Assembly (NCBI RefSeq): GCF_900156165.1
Contig: NZ_FTMY01000002.1
Span: 531,084 to 595,083, forward strand
Direction of reading: 5' to 3'
Source of the DNA: Pseudacidovorax sp. RU35E
GTDB taxonomy: Bacteria; Pseudomonadota; Gammaproteobacteria; Burkholderiales; Burkholderiaceae_C
Length of the DNA stretch: 64,000 nt
Below are positions 17,732-26,854 of this stretch, piece by piece (position 1 is the first letter of the stretch; every line of letters starts with the position of its first letter). A program made the translations under genes and the position numbers. The notes beneath the pieces were generated by a model. The model ran no database searches. It saw only the letters and a list, made by a program, of their open reading frames with translations, and was not told the DNA's origin.

Positions 17732-18423
17732 GTATCTGGCTCCGCCACGGCCTCGGGCGGGTCGTCTCCGGGAACCAGCCGGTAGCCCAGCCCGCGCAAT
17801 GTCTGGATGTGCGAGCGGCCGAGCTTGCGCCGCAGCCGGCTGACGAACACCTCCAGCGTGTTGCTGTCGGTGTCGTCATCGAAGCCGTAGAGTGCATCCA
17901 GCAGCGTCTCGCGGCTGTGGATCCGGTCCGGGCGGCTGGCCATCACCCGCAGCAAGGCCCACTCCTTCTGCGTGAGGGTGACCGGCACGCCGCGCACGCG
18001 GGCCTGGTCGTTGCCCAGGTCGATTTCCAGGGAGCCCAGGCGGACGGTGGCGGATTCCACGCTGCTGCGACGGCGTTCCACGGCGCGCAGCCGGGCCAGC
18101 AGCTCCGCCGGGTCGTAGGGTTTGATCAGGTAGTCGTCGGCCCCGGCATCCAGGCCCCGGATGCGGTCGCTGACTTGGTCGCGCGCGGTGAGCACCAGCA
18201 CGATCGGCCGCTCCGGCAACATGCGCAGGCCGGGCATCAGCATCAGTCCGTCGCCATCGCCCAGGTGCAGGTCGAGCAGCACGGCCGCGTAGCGGGCGCT
18301 CGCCAGTGCCGCACGCGCACCGGCCAGGCTGGGCACCGCATCGACGATGAAGGCCTTGGCCCGCAGATAGCTGCAGACCGCGTCCGCCAGGTTGAGATCG
18401 TCTTCGACGAGAAGGATGCGCAT
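17728..18423 (-). CDS. OmpR/PhoB-family response regulator (PmrA/QseB-like)
   Basis: The 231-residue protein has a receiver with the acidic pair EDD at the N-terminus, phospho-acceptor Asp51 (VLLDLHLGDGDG) and Lys in LIKPYDP. A winged-helix DNA-binding domain follows (RETLLDALYGFDDDTDSNTLEVFVSRLRRKLG region). It is cotranscribed with the kinase. The 84-108 bp gap to the divergent PAP2 gene is a plausible target promoter. Confidence 0.94.
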   Translation of the reverse strand: MRILLVEDDLNLADAVCSYLRAKAFIVDAVPSLAGARAALASARYAAVLLDLHLGDGDGLMLMPGLRMLPERPIVLVLTARDQVSDRIRGLDAGADDYLIKPYDPAELLARLRAVERRRSSVESATVRLGSLEIDLGNDQARVRGVPVTLTQKEWALLRVMASRPDRIHSRETLLDALYGFDDDTDSNTLEVFVSRLRRKLGRSHIQTLRGLGYRLVPGDDPPEAVAEPDT

Positions 18424-18531
18424 GGACGCCGAGTCTAGTGCGGCCGGCCTTTCCGGCCGTCAACGGTCGGGCCATGCCCAGGCCTTGTTTCAGCCTGCAT
18501 TCACCGCGTGCGAATAGCCTTCGCCCGCTTC

Positions 18532-19230
18532 ATGGTTGCACCTGCCCGTCCCGTTTCCCCGCTGTGGCCCACGGTGGCCCTCACCGCCGCCCTGGTCGCC
18601 TGGGATCTGAGTGGGGCAGATCTGTGGCTGGCCGGCCTTTCCGGCACGCCGTTCGGCTTTCCCCTGCGGGCCGACTGGGCGCTGAACCGACTGATGCACA
18701 ACGGCGGCAAGACGCTCAGCTGGGCCCTGACGCTCGCAATGCTGGCGGCCGTGTGGCTGCCCATGGGCCCCTGGCGTCGGCTGGTGCGCGCCGAGCGCTG
18801 GCAACTGGTGCTGTCGGTGCTCGCCGCGGTGGGAGCCGTCACGCTGGTCAAGAAGCTGAGTCTCACCAGCTGCCCCTGGGATCTGCGGGCCTTCGGCGGG
18901 GTGGCCGAGCACGTGTCGCACTGGCGCTGGCGCGTGTCTGACGGTGGACCCGGGCACTGCTTCCCAGCCGGCCATGCGTCGGCCGCCTTCGGCTTCGTGG
19001 GGGGCTGGTTCGTGTGGCGGCGGCATTCGACCGTGTTTGCCCGCGGATGGTTGCTGGCGGCGCTGGCCGCGGGTCTGGCATTCGGCGTGGGGCAGCAGAT
19101 GCGCGGTGCGCATTTTCTGAGTCACACGTTGTGGAGTGGCTGGCTGTGCTGGATGGCCGGTTGGGCGGTCGATGGGGCGATGGCGGGACTGCGCCGGCCC
19201 GTCATGTCTGGCAAGCTGAACAACGCCTGA
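18532..19230 (+). CDS. PAP2-family phosphatase (membrane phosphatidate/lipid A phosphatase-like)
   Basis: The 232-residue polytopic protein has the three PAP2 phosphatase motifs in variant form: KKLSLTSCPWDL in place of KX6RP, FPAGHASAAF (PSGH-type) and MRGAHFLSHTLWSGW (SRX5H-type). It has about five to six membrane helices. Such proteins next to eptA remove phosphate from lipid A or recycle lipid pyrophosphate. The start is uncertain: GTG at 18508 or ATG at 18532; neither has a clear ribosome-binding site. It is divergent from the two-component genes and 46 bp before eptA. Confidence 0.85.
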   Translation: MVAPARPVSPLWPTVALTAALVAWDLSGADLWLAGLSGTPFGFPLRADWALNRLMHNGGKTLSWALTLAMLAAVWLPMGPWRRLVRAERWQLVLSVLAAVGAVTLVKKLSLTSCPWDLRAFGGVAEHVSHWRWRVSDGGPGHCFPAGHASAAFGFVGGWFVWRRHSTVFARGWLLAALAAGLAFGVGQQMRGAHFLSHTLWSGWLCWMAGWAVDGAMAGLRRPVMSGKLNNA

Positions 19231-19276
19231 AGCCGAGGTTCAGAGTGACTTCACTGCCAACCCCTACGCTTCGGCG

Positions 19277-20995
19277 ATGCCGTTGATCTCTCCCGCGCCG
19301 GTCCTGCGCGAGCCTTCCACGTTCGACTTCGAACCGCAGCGCGGGTGGGTGCTGCAGGCGCGCTCCCCGCGCACGATCGTCCTGGTGCTGACGGCCTATC
19401 TGCTGCTGACCGCCAACTGGCCCCTGTGGATGGAACTCGCGCAGCTGGGCCGCGCACCCAGCCTCTACGTGCCCAACATCTTCGGCATGGCGTGGCTTCT
19501 CGGCGGCGGTCTTGTCGCCCTGCTGTCGTTGACGGCCTGGTCGCGCTTCATGAAGCCGCTGTGGATGCTGTTGGTGCTCGTGGCCGCGGTGGTGCAGCAC
19601 TACATGGCGACCTACCGGATGGTGATGGATCCGTCCATGGCCCTCAACGTCCTGCAGACCGATCCGGGCGAAGCGCGCGACCTGCTCAGCCTGACCATGC
19701 TGGTGCGGGTGCTGCTCGTGGCCGTGCCGGCCATCGGTTGGCTGTGGTGGGTGCCGGTGATTCCGCAGCGGCCGCTGCAGGCGCTCTGGCGCAATGCGGT
19801 GCTCTTCGTCGCGGCGGTGGCGGTGACCGTGGGCGGCGGAATGCTCATGTCGCGCCAGCTGGCGCCGCTCATGCGCAACCAGCCCCACTTGCGCTACATG
19901 ATGAATCCGCTGGCAAGCGTCTATTCCTTCAGCATGGCGGCGACCCGGCCGCTGCTGCATCGCAGCCGCAAGCTGGTGCCCATTTCAGGGGGCGCGGCAT
20001 TGGGCGCGAGCTATGCCGCCCAGACCCGGCCGCGCCTGCTGATGCTGGTGGTGGGCGAGACGGCCCGCGCCGACCATTTCGGCCTCAACGGCTATGCCCG
20101 CGACACCACGCCTGCGCTCAAGGCCCGCGGCGTGGTGAGCTTCGGCGATGTGCGCTCCTGCGGCACCAATACCGCCGCGTCCGTGCCCTGCATGTTCTCG
20201 CACCTCGGCAAGCAGGACTTCGAAGCCCGCAAGAACGACTACGAGAACCTCCTCGACGTGTTGCAGGCCGCCGGCCTGGCCGTGCTCTGGATCGACAACC
20301 AGTCCGGCTGCAAGGGCGTATGCGACCGGGTGCCGCACGCGGAAGCCAACGACGCCGCGCAGATCGCCGCCAACCCCAGCCTGTGCAGCGGGGACGAATG
20401 TCTGGACGACATCATGCTCAAGGGCCTGGACGAGCGCATCGCCGCCTTGCCGCCCGAGCGCGTGGCCCGCGGTGTGGTGCTGGTCATGCACCAGATCGGC
20501 AGCCACGGCCCCGCCTACTTCCGTCGCTCGCCGCCGAACGGCAAGCCCTTCCAGCCCGAGTGCCGCACGGTGACACTGGCAGACTGCGCCCACAGCGAGC
20601 TCATCAACGCCTACGACAACTCGATCGCGCACACCGACCGCGTGCTGGGTGACGCCATCGACTGGCTCAAGGCGCGCCGCAGCCGCTTCGACACCGGCAT
20701 GCTCTACCTGAGCGACCACGGCGAGTCGCTGGGTGAGTACGGGCTCTTCCTGCACGGCGTGCCTTACTCGTTCGCGCCCGACGTCCAGAAGCAGGTGCCC
20801 TTCGTGGTGTGGCTCGATGGCGGATTGGGCGAACGCACAGGCGTCCCGGACGCCTGCCTGCGCAAGTCGGTCGACACGCCGCTGACCCACGACAACCTGT
20901 ACCACACGGTGATGGGCCTTGTGGACGTGAAGAGCCCCACCTATGCGCCGACGCTGGACGCCTTCCAGGCTTGCCGGCATTCGGTGGCGGGCTGA
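19277..20995 (+). CDS. eptA: Lipid A phosphoethanolamine transferase
   Basis: The 572-residue inner-membrane enzyme has five N-terminal helices (to about residue 190) and a periplasmic sulfatase-fold domain. Zinc and catalytic elements are intact: Glu261 in VVGETARADHFGLNGY, nucleophile Thr299 in SCGTNTAASVPCMF flanked by a disulfide Cys pair, and SDHGESLGE. EptA adds phosphoethanolamine to lipid A phosphates, lowering surface charge and giving polymyxin and cationic-peptide tolerance. It is in an apparent operon with PAP2, opposite a QseB/PmrA-like pair. Confidence 0.95.
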   Translation: MPLISPAPVLREPSTFDFEPQRGWVLQARSPRTIVLVLTAYLLLTANWPLWMELAQLGRAPSLYVPNIFGMAWLLGGGLVALLSLTAWSRFMKPLWMLLVLVAAVVQHYMATYRMVMDPSMALNVLQTDPGEARDLLSLTMLVRVLLVAVPAIGWLWWVPVIPQRPLQALWRNAVLFVAAVAVTVGGGMLMSRQLAPLMRNQPHLRYMMNPLASVYSFSMAATRPLLHRSRKLVPISGGAALGASYAAQTRPRLLMLVVGETARADHFGLNGYARDTTPALKARGVVSFGDVRSCGTNTAASVPCMFSHLGKQDFEARKNDYENLLDVLQAAGLAVLWIDNQSGCKGVCDRVPHAEANDAAQIAANPSLCSGDECLDDIMLKGLDERIAALPPERVARGVVLVMHQIGSHGPAYFRRSPPNGKPFQPECRTVTLADCAHSELINAYDNSIAHTDRVLGDAIDWLKARRSRFDTGMLYLSDHGESLGEYGLFLHGVPYSFAPDVQKQVPFVVWLDGGLGERTGVPDACLRKSVDTPLTHDNLYHTVMGLVDVKSPTYAPTLDAFQACRHSVAG

Positions 20996-21040
20996 GCCGC
21001 CGTGAAGGCCGGGCAACCGCGCCCGTCGTGAGTCAGCACA

Positions 21041-21676
21041 TCAGCCTAGCGGCCTGAATGCCGATTCGCCCTGCACCGTCGGCAGGGCTTCATGGCATCG
21101 CAGCAGCAATTCGAAGGCGTGCCGTGCCGCCGCGGCCGCCGCGTCCATGCGGGCTTCGTTGGTCAGGGCTTCCTTGAGCTCGGCGACGAACTGCTTCCAC
21201 CGCGGGCCCGTGCCGGCCCCTGCGCCGCGCAGGTAGGTCAGGGGCAGGGGGACCATGGCTGGCGCCAGCCGCTTGTGAAGCACCTGCCCGCCCAGCCGGG
21301 AACCTTCCAGCACATAGGCCAGACCCCAGTCCGCACCATCGGCGGTGAGGGCAGCGTCGGGCACCGCGCGGACTTCGACGCGCGGCGCGGGCTGGCCCAG
21401 CAGGCGCTGGCAATCGGCCAACTCGGCATCCAGTGCATCGCGCTCGTCATCCAGACGTCGTGATGCGGCACCGGACTGCTGCAACAGCCCCACCCAGCCG
21501 CGCAGCAACGCCAAGTGCCGCATATAGTCATCCGGACCGGCGCCCTCGCGGGCGATCGGAAGCCCGGTGTCGAGCCTGGCGTGAAGCGCGGAAGTGGCTG
21601 CGCGGAGGCGCTGCAGCGGGTCGATGGCCGGGGCGGTGGGGGGCGAGGACGGATCGGCGATGGGCGCAGGGGTCAT
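21041..21676 (-). CDS. Biliverdin-producing heme oxygenase (BphO-like)
   Basis: The 211-residue helical protein has the proximal-His region LRAATSALHARLDTGL near residues 22-37, the distal helix motif VLEGSRLGGQVL, and the overall BphO layout. The family opens heme to biliverdin, carbon monoxide and iron, either for phytochrome chromophore or for iron release. No bacteriophytochrome gene lies in this window, so iron recovery or a distant phytochrome is possible. The start at 21676 is chosen; an in-frame ATG at 21706 would add 10 residues. It overlaps nothing and lies 52 bp after an AhpD-like gene on the same strand. Confidence 0.85.
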   Translation of the reverse strand: MTPAPIADPSSPPTAPAIDPLQRLRAATSALHARLDTGLPIAREGAGPDDYMRHLALLRGWVGLLQQSGAASRRLDDERDALDAELADCQRLLGQPAPRVEVRAVPDAALTADGADWGLAYVLEGSRLGGQVLHKRLAPAMVPLPLTYLRGAGAGTGPRWKQFVAELKEALTNEARMDAAAAAARHAFELLLRCHEALPTVQGESAFRPLG

Positions 21677-21728
21677 GGAAGGCGACGGCGGGTTGCCGGC
21701 GATCATAGGCAGGCCGCCCGGCGCGCCC

Positions 21729-22337
21729 TTACCGTACGGGTTTATCAGCCGGCTTCTCGCGCGGCACACGGCCCATCAGGAAGAACTCCGGATTCGGCTG
21801 CATGCCGCTGAAGCTGGCCAGCCGGTTCGACAGACCGAAAAAGGCGGTGATGGCGGCGATGTCCCAGATGTCCTCGTCGTCGAAGCCGTGGGCATGCAGA
21901 GCGGCGAAGTCGGCCTCGTCGACCTCGTGCGACCGCTCGCACACCTTCATCGCAAAGGCCAGCATGGCGCGCTGGCGCTCGGAGATGTCGGCCTTGCGCC
22001 AGTTGACGGCCACCTGGTCGGCCACGAGCGGCTTCTTCTCGTAGATGCGCAGCAGCGCACCGTGCGCCACCACGCAGTAGAGGCACTGGTTGGCCGCACT
22101 CGTGGTGGTGACGATCATCTCGCGGTCGCCCTTGCTGAGTGCGCTGGTGCGGCCCACGCTTTCGGGTTCCATCAGCGCATCGTGGTAGGCGAAGAAGGCG
22201 CGCCATTCGGCGGGGCGGCGGGCCAGCGCCAGGAAGACGTTGGGCACGAAGCCCGCCTTCTCCTGCACGGCCAGGATGCGGGCGCGGATGTCCTCGGGGA
22301 CCTTGTCGAGTTCGGCAAGCGGGTAGCGTTGGCTCAT
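21729..22337 (-). CDS. Peroxidase-related AhpD-like (CMD family) protein
   Basis: The 202-residue protein belongs to the uncharacterised-peroxidase-related branch of the AhpD/CMD superfamily, with the redox CxxC plus His in NQCLYCVVAHG near residue 85. It starts MSQRYPLAELDKVPEDIR, normal for the family. It probably reduces peroxides or disulfides in the cytoplasm. Heme oxygenase follows on the same strand, suggesting joint expression under oxidative or heme stress; that is inference. Confidence 0.85.
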   Translation of the reverse strand: MSQRYPLAELDKVPEDIRARILAVQEKAGFVPNVFLALARRPAEWRAFFAYHDALMEPESVGRTSALSKGDREMIVTTTSAANQCLYCVVAHGALLRIYEKKPLVADQVAVNWRKADISERQRAMLAFAMKVCERSHEVDEADFAALHAHGFDDEDIWDIAAITAFFGLSNRLASFSGMQPNPEFFLMGRVPREKPADKPVR

Positions 22338-22504
22338 GGCGGATGTCTCCTGTCTTGTAGGCAGCGTTGTTCAGTGGCGATCATAGGCAGCGGCTGAGGG
22401 GAGCACGGTCGCGCGGGTTGCGCGTGGCGCAGGATCCTCAGCGCTGGCTATGGCTGCGATGAGAACGTTCGAATTCACAGCCGACGGTCTGCTGCCTAGC
22501 ATTG

Positions 22505-22612
22505 ATGTCCATGAACACCGCCATCACCGCCCCCCGTCGCCTCCTCGGTCTCGTCATCAACGCCGGCGGCCTCGCCGTCGGCCTCGCGCATGGTCTGAGC
22601 CTGCTGCGCTGA
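22505..22612 (+). CDS. Possible small hydrophobic peptide (35 codons)
   Basis: The only candidate gene in the 296-bp stretch 22338-22633 is a short frame with an ATG at 22505 (or 22511) encoding MNTAITAPRRLLGLVINAGG and a hydrophobic tail ending in LSLLR. One membrane helix with a basic start is plausible. There is no good ribosome-binding site. A palindrome GAACGTTC (22463-22470) lies upstream and could be a regulatory site. This may be chance. Confidence 0.3.
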   Translation: MSMNTAITAPRRLLGLVINAGGLAVGLAHGLSLLR

Positions 22613-22633
22613 AGCGCCGGACAGGGCTCTTTG

Positions 22634-23473
22634 TCAGTCGATGCGGGGCGGGCGGTCGTCGTCGAGCACCGCGTCATCGCTCTCGTCCTTGAGCTGAACG
22701 CCGGTCAGCCCGCGGCGCAGCGCTTCGCGCACCAGCCAGCCGAGCTTGAAGGCGGCCGCCTCGTAGCCCAGGCCCTCCGGACGCACGTTCGAGATGCAGT
22801 TGCGCTGCGCATCGTGACGGCCGCGTCGCGGTTCGTGGGTGAGGTAGATGCCCAGGCTGTCCGGGCTGGAAAGGCCGGGCCGCTCGCCGATCAGGATCGC
22901 GCCGAGGCGGGCGCCCAGGGCCTCGCCCACCTCGTCGGCCAACGCGACGCGCGCCTGCGTGGCCACGACGACGGGCGCGATGCGCAGGTCGGCCGGCAGC
23001 TGCGCGCGAAGGGCGGCCAGGAGCGGCCGCGCATGGCGCTCGATGGCCAGCGACGACAGGCCGTCGCCCACCACCAGGCAGAGATCGCATCCCCTTTCCG
23101 GCCGCACGCGCAAGGCTTCGGCGTCGGCCGCATCCAGGCTGCGTCCCAGGTCGGGCCGGCGCAGGTAGGTGGCCCGGTCCGGCGCCTGGCTGCGGGCACG
23201 CAGGACGGACCAGCCGTCTTCTTCGAGCGACCGGACGAGCGCGTCGGCGTCCAGCGCCGCATGGATGGCATCGCGCGCCATGGCATGCGCCCAGCCGAAG
23301 CGCAGCGTCTCGTCGGTGGGCATGCCGCTGCCCGCACGGCCGAGGGCCAGCCGGGCGGGCGTGGCGGCGCGCCAGGCCTGCCAGGCGTCGGGCGTGACGG
23401 GCGGGGAGGAACCCTCTTCTGCTGGGGCGTTTCCCGTGCTGGCCTGGGCAGGATCGGTGGGTAGGGCGTTCAT
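22634..23473 (-). CDS. eutC: Ethanolamine ammonia-lyase small (light) subunit
   Basis: The 279-residue subunit pairs with EutB in the adenosylcobalamin-dependent cleavage of ethanolamine to acetaldehyde and ammonia. Family features include LALGRAGSGMPTDETLRFGWAHAMARDAI, then GDGLSSLAIERHA and the C-terminal RPGLSSPDSLGIYLTHEP and RNCISNVRPEGL. It overlaps eutB by 4 bp. No EutA reactivase, aldehyde dehydrogenase or shell proteins are adjacent, so this is the simple non-microcompartment form. Confidence 0.96.
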   Translation of the reverse strand: MNALPTDPAQASTGNAPAEEGSSPPVTPDAWQAWRAATPARLALGRAGSGMPTDETLRFGWAHAMARDAIHAALDADALVRSLEEDGWSVLRARSQAPDRATYLRRPDLGRSLDAADAEALRVRPERGCDLCLVVGDGLSSLAIERHARPLLAALRAQLPADLRIAPVVVATQARVALADEVGEALGARLGAILIGERPGLSSPDSLGIYLTHEPRRGRHDAQRNCISNVRPEGLGYEAAAFKLGWLVREALRRGLTGVQLKDESDDAVLDDDRPPRID

Positions 23474-24870
23474 GCGGGGCCTTCCAGAAGATGCAGCCGC
23501 TCCATGCCCTGCTGCAGCGCCGGTGCACTGTCTGGCCGCAGCCGGCCATCGGCGCCGGTGATGCCCATGCGTTGCAACCAGGCCTCGAACTCGGGTGCCC
23601 GGGCCAGCCCCAGGGTGTCGCGCAGGAAGAGGGCGTCGTGGAAGGAGGTGCTCTGGTAGTTGAGCATCACGTCGTCCGCCCCCGGCACGCCGATCAGAAA
23701 GGTGAGGCCGGCCGTGGCCAGCAGCACCAGCAGCGTGTCCATGTCGTCCTGGTCGGCCTCGGCATGGTTGGTGTAGCAGGCGTCGCAGCCGATGGGCAGG
23801 CCCAGCAGCTTGCCGCAGAAGTGGTCTTCCAGGCCGGCGCGGATGATCTGCTTGCCGTCGAACAGGTATTCCGGCCCGATGAAACCCACGACGGTGTTGA
23901 CCAGCAGCGGCCGGTAGCGCCGCGCCAGCGCATAGGCCCGCGCCTCGCAGGTCTGCTGGTCGACGCCATGGTGCGCATTGGCCGACAGCGCGCTGCCCTG
24001 GCCGGTCTCGAAGTACATGACGTTGTCGCCCAGCGTGCCGCGGCCCAAGGCGCGGGCGGCCTCGCAGGCTTCGTCCAGCAGTTCGGGTGTCACGCCGAAG
24101 GAGAGGTTGGCCTTCTCGGTGCCGGCAATGGACTGGAAGACCAGATCCACCGGCGCGCCGCGCTCCATCAGCTTCATCGTGTTGGTCACATGCGTCAGCA
24201 CGCAGCTCTGGGTGGGAATGGCGAAGCGCTCGATGACCTCGGCCAGCATGTGCTGCAGCCGCTCGAGCACCGGCAGGCTGTCCGAGACGGGGTTGACGCC
24301 GATCACCGCATCGCCCGCGCCATAGAGCAGGCCGTCCAGGGTGGAGGCGGCGATCCCGCGCAGATCGTCGGTCGGATGGTTGGGCTGCAGCCGTACGGCC
24401 AGGTGGCCGGGCAGACCGAGGGTGTTGCGGAAGCGGGTGGTGACCTGGCACTTGCGGGCGACGGCGATCAGGTCCTGGTTGCGCATCAGCTTGGAGACGG
24501 CGGCCACCATTTCCGGTGTGAGCCCAGGCGCCAGCGCGGTCAGCGCCGCGGTGTCCGCCGCATCGGACAGCAGCCAGTTGCGGAAATCGCCCACCGTGCG
24601 ATGCGACACCGGTGCGAAGGCGGCGGCGTCATGGCCGTCGAGGATCAACCGGGTGATGTTGTCCTCTTCGTAGGGCACCAGCGCCTCGCTGAGGAACTGC
24701 CTGAGCGGCGTGTCGGCCAGCACATGCCGCGCCGCCATGCGTTGCTGCGCGGTCGCGGCGCCAACGCCGGCCAGGTAGTCGCCCGAGCGCGCCGGGCTGG
24801 CGCAGGCCATCACCTGGCGAAGATCGTCGAAGTCGAAGACCTGATGCTGGATCGTCGTGCGATAGCGCAT
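23470..24870 (-). CDS. eutB: Ethanolamine ammonia-lyase large (heavy) subunit
   Basis: The 466-residue TIM-barrel subunit holds the substrate and B12 site. It has the family segments LRQVMACASPARSGDYLAG, LGLPGHLAVRLQPNHPTDD, GVNPVSDS and YFETGQGSALSANAHHGVDQ. The length matches EutB. The start at 24870 (MRYRTTIQHQ) is the family start; an open extension upstream covers the divergent promoter. Adjacent control elements are not visible, and I see no cobalamin riboswitch in the 190 bp before it. Confidence 0.96.
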   Translation of the reverse strand: MRYRTTIQHQVFDFDDLRQVMACASPARSGDYLAGVGAATAQQRMAARHVLADTPLRQFLSEALVPYEEDNITRLILDGHDAAAFAPVSHRTVGDFRNWLLSDAADTAALTALAPGLTPEMVAAVSKLMRNQDLIAVARKCQVTTRFRNTLGLPGHLAVRLQPNHPTDDLRGIAASTLDGLLYGAGDAVIGVNPVSDSLPVLERLQHMLAEVIERFAIPTQSCVLTHVTNTMKLMERGAPVDLVFQSIAGTEKANLSFGVTPELLDEACEAARALGRGTLGDNVMYFETGQGSALSANAHHGVDQQTCEARAYALARRYRPLLVNTVVGFIGPEYLFDGKQIIRAGLEDHFCGKLLGLPIGCDACYTNHAEADQDDMDTLLVLLATAGLTFLIGVPGADDVMLNYQSTSFHDALFLRDTLGLARAPEFEAWLQRMGITGADGRLRPDSAPALQQGMERLHLLEGPA

Positions 24871-25060
24871 GGGCGGTGTCGGTGGGCGAGGGCCGGCCGT
24901 GGCGGGAGACCGACGCATGATCGCGCTCGCCGCCCGGCTGCCGGGTAGGACAAGCGATGCAGGTTCCGGGCCCGCGCTCGGGCTGAGCTGCTGCGGCGGG
25001 AGCGCAGAGCGCGTCGGGGCGCCGCTTATGATCCGCCGCTTTTCCACGTCGGGAGAGCCC

Positions 25061-25483
25061 ATGACCATCGTTTCGCGTGCTGTTGGCGCCGCTGCCGCCA
25101 CCCTTCTCATCGCCAGTGGCGCTGTTCACGCCCAGGGCGCCGCCGTCACCACGCCCAGCGGGCTGGTCTACCAGAGCGTCAAGGAGGGCACCGGCCCCAG
25201 CCCCTCGGCGACCGACACGGTGCGGGTGCACTACCGCGGCACCTTCCCGGACAGCGGCAAGGAATTCGACAGCTCCTACGCCCGCAACCAGCCGGCCGAA
25301 TTCCCCCTCAACCGCGTGATCCCCTGCTGGACCGAGGGCCTGCAGAAGATGAAGGTGGGCGGCAAGGCCAAGCTGGTGTGCCCGCCTGCCATCGCCTACG
25401 GCAGCCGCGGCGCGGGCGGCGTGATTCCGCCCAATGCCACGCTGAACTTCGAGGTCGAACTGCTGGGCATCCAGGGCCGCTGA
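25061..25483 (+). CDS. FKBP-type peptidyl-prolyl cis-trans isomerase, exported
   Basis: The 140-residue protein has a signal peptide (cleavage near ...GAVHAQGAA, residue 25) and a single FKBP domain: VRVHYRGTFPDSGKEFDSSY, then IPCWTEGLQKMKVGGKAKL, AIAYGSRGAGGVIPPNATL. It speeds proline isomerisation during folding in the periplasm. The ATG at 25061 follows GGGAGAG. It is divergent from eutBC and convergent with the MATE gene. Confidence 0.92.
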   Translation: MTIVSRAVGAAAATLLIASGAVHAQGAAVTTPSGLVYQSVKEGTGPSPSATDTVRVHYRGTFPDSGKEFDSSYARNQPAEFPLNRVIPCWTEGLQKMKVGGKAKLVCPPAIAYGSRGAGGVIPPNATLNFEVELLGIQGR

Positions 25484-25510
25484 ACCCCGGCGCCCGGCCG
25501 CCGTGCCGTA

Positions 25511-26854
25511 TCAGCGGCGGCCTGCGCGGCCTACCGCAAGCCGCAGCAGGGCCAGCAGGATCAACGCCGCGGCGCCCAATGCCGCGGCCGCCATGACCCA
25601 GAACGCCAGCGGCGAATGCTGCGCCGGCCAGGGCCCGAGGCCGTGGTAGGCCAGCCGGTAGCCGCCGCCCAGCCCCACGCCCCACAGCAGGGCGCAATAC
25701 ACCAGCAGGGGCGCCACCGTGATGCGGAAGCAGCGCAGCACGAAGATGCACAGCGTCTGCGTCGCGTCCGCCAAGTGGTAGGCGGCGCAGGCCACAAGCA
25801 GGCCTGCGGCCAGGTGGGCCACCGCGGCCTCCCGCGTGTAGAACTGGACGACGGTGCCGCGCAGGGCCAGCAGCAGGCCGGCCACCATCAGGGCCGCCAG
25901 CACCGCCATGCCCAGACCCTGCCAGCAGGCGCGCCGCGCCTGGTCCGGCCGCCCGGCACCCATCCAGTAGCCGACCCGGGCGCTGGTGGCCAGGCCCAGC
26001 GACAGCGGCACCATGTACGCGACGGCCGTGAGGTTGGACGCGATCTGGTGCGCAGCCGTGGCCGTGCTGCCCAGGCGGGCGATGAACAGCGCCATGAAGG
26101 TGAAGGAGCTCACCTCGACCATCACCGACAGTCCCGCCGGCACGCCCAGCCGGGCGAAGGTGCCCAGTTGCGGCCAGTCCGGCCGCTCGGGCCGGCGCCA
26201 GAGGCGATAGGGCTGGTATTCGGGTCGGTGGCGCAGCATCAGCACCGCGACGGCCAGCATCAGCCAGTTGACGGTCAGCGTGGCGAGCGCGCAGCCCATC
26301 AGGCCCAATGCGGGCACGCCCACGCCGCCGAAAGTCAGCCAGATCGACAGCGGGACCTTGACCGCCAGTGCCCCGACCTGCAGCCAGGTGACGAAGCTGG
26401 GCCGGCCGATGGACTGGTTCAGCGTGGCGTAGATACGGAAGAGCAGCGCCGCCGGCAGTGCCGCGGCCAGCACCGCCAGGTACTGGCCGACCGCGCCGCG
26501 CATGGCGGGCGGCACCTCGGTCCATGCCAGCAGCGGGCCGGGCGACAGCAGCAGCGTCGCGCCGACCACCGTGGCGGCCGCGCACAGGTATAGCGCCTGG
26601 CGCACGGAGCGGCCCATGGCCTCGCGACGGTCGGCGCCATGCAGCTCGGCCCAGACGGGCAGCAGGGCCTGCAGGGTGCCGGTCAGCGCCACGAAGACGC
26701 TGATGAAGATGGCCGCGCCGATGGACAGCGCCGCCAGCGCCTCCTGATCGAAGCGGCCGGCCACCACGGTGTCGGTGACGCCGAAGGCCATGGTCGCCAT
26801 CTGGCCGACCAGCACCGTGCCGGCGTGCCGGGCGATGAGGCGCCGCTCGCTCAC
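25511..26854 (-). CDS. MATE-family efflux transporter (NorM-like)
   Basis: The 447-residue protein has 12 membrane helices and the MATE duplication, with GQMATMAFGVTDTVVAGRFDQ in the first half and the matching HQIASNLTAVAYMVPLSLGL segment in the second. These transporters expel cationic compounds using sodium or protons. It starts with GTG at 26854, overlapping the stop of the upstream membrane-protein gene by 4 bp, so the pair is translationally coupled. Confidence 0.9.
   Translation of the reverse strand: MSERRLIARHAGTVLVGQMATMAFGVTDTVVAGRFDQEALAALSIGAAIFISVFVALTGTLQALLPVWAELHGADRREAMGRSVRQALYLCAAATVVGATLLLSPGPLLAWTEVPPAMRGAVGQYLAVLAAALPAALLFRIYATLNQSIGRPSFVTWLQVGALAVKVPLSIWLTFGGVGVPALGLMGCALATLTVNWLMLAVAVLMLRHRPEYQPYRLWRRPERPDWPQLGTFARLGVPAGLSVMVEVSSFTFMALFIARLGSTATAAHQIASNLTAVAYMVPLSLGLATSARVGYWMGAGRPDQARRACWQGLGMAVLAALMVAGLLLALRGTVVQFYTREAAVAHLAAGLLVACAAYHLADATQTLCIFVLRCFRITVAPLLVYCALLWGVGLGGGYRLAYHGLGPWPAQHSPLAFWVMAAAALGAAALILLALLRLAVGRAGRR

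Noticed and set aside
21041..22337. Phytochrome operon
   Set aside because: A BphO-like heme oxygenase is present, but no bacteriophytochrome or histidine kinase with PAS-GAF-PHY is adjacent.
24871..25060. Possible cobalamin riboswitch before eutB
   Set aside because: No B12-box or conserved core is visible in the 190 bp between eutB and the divergent FKBP gene.
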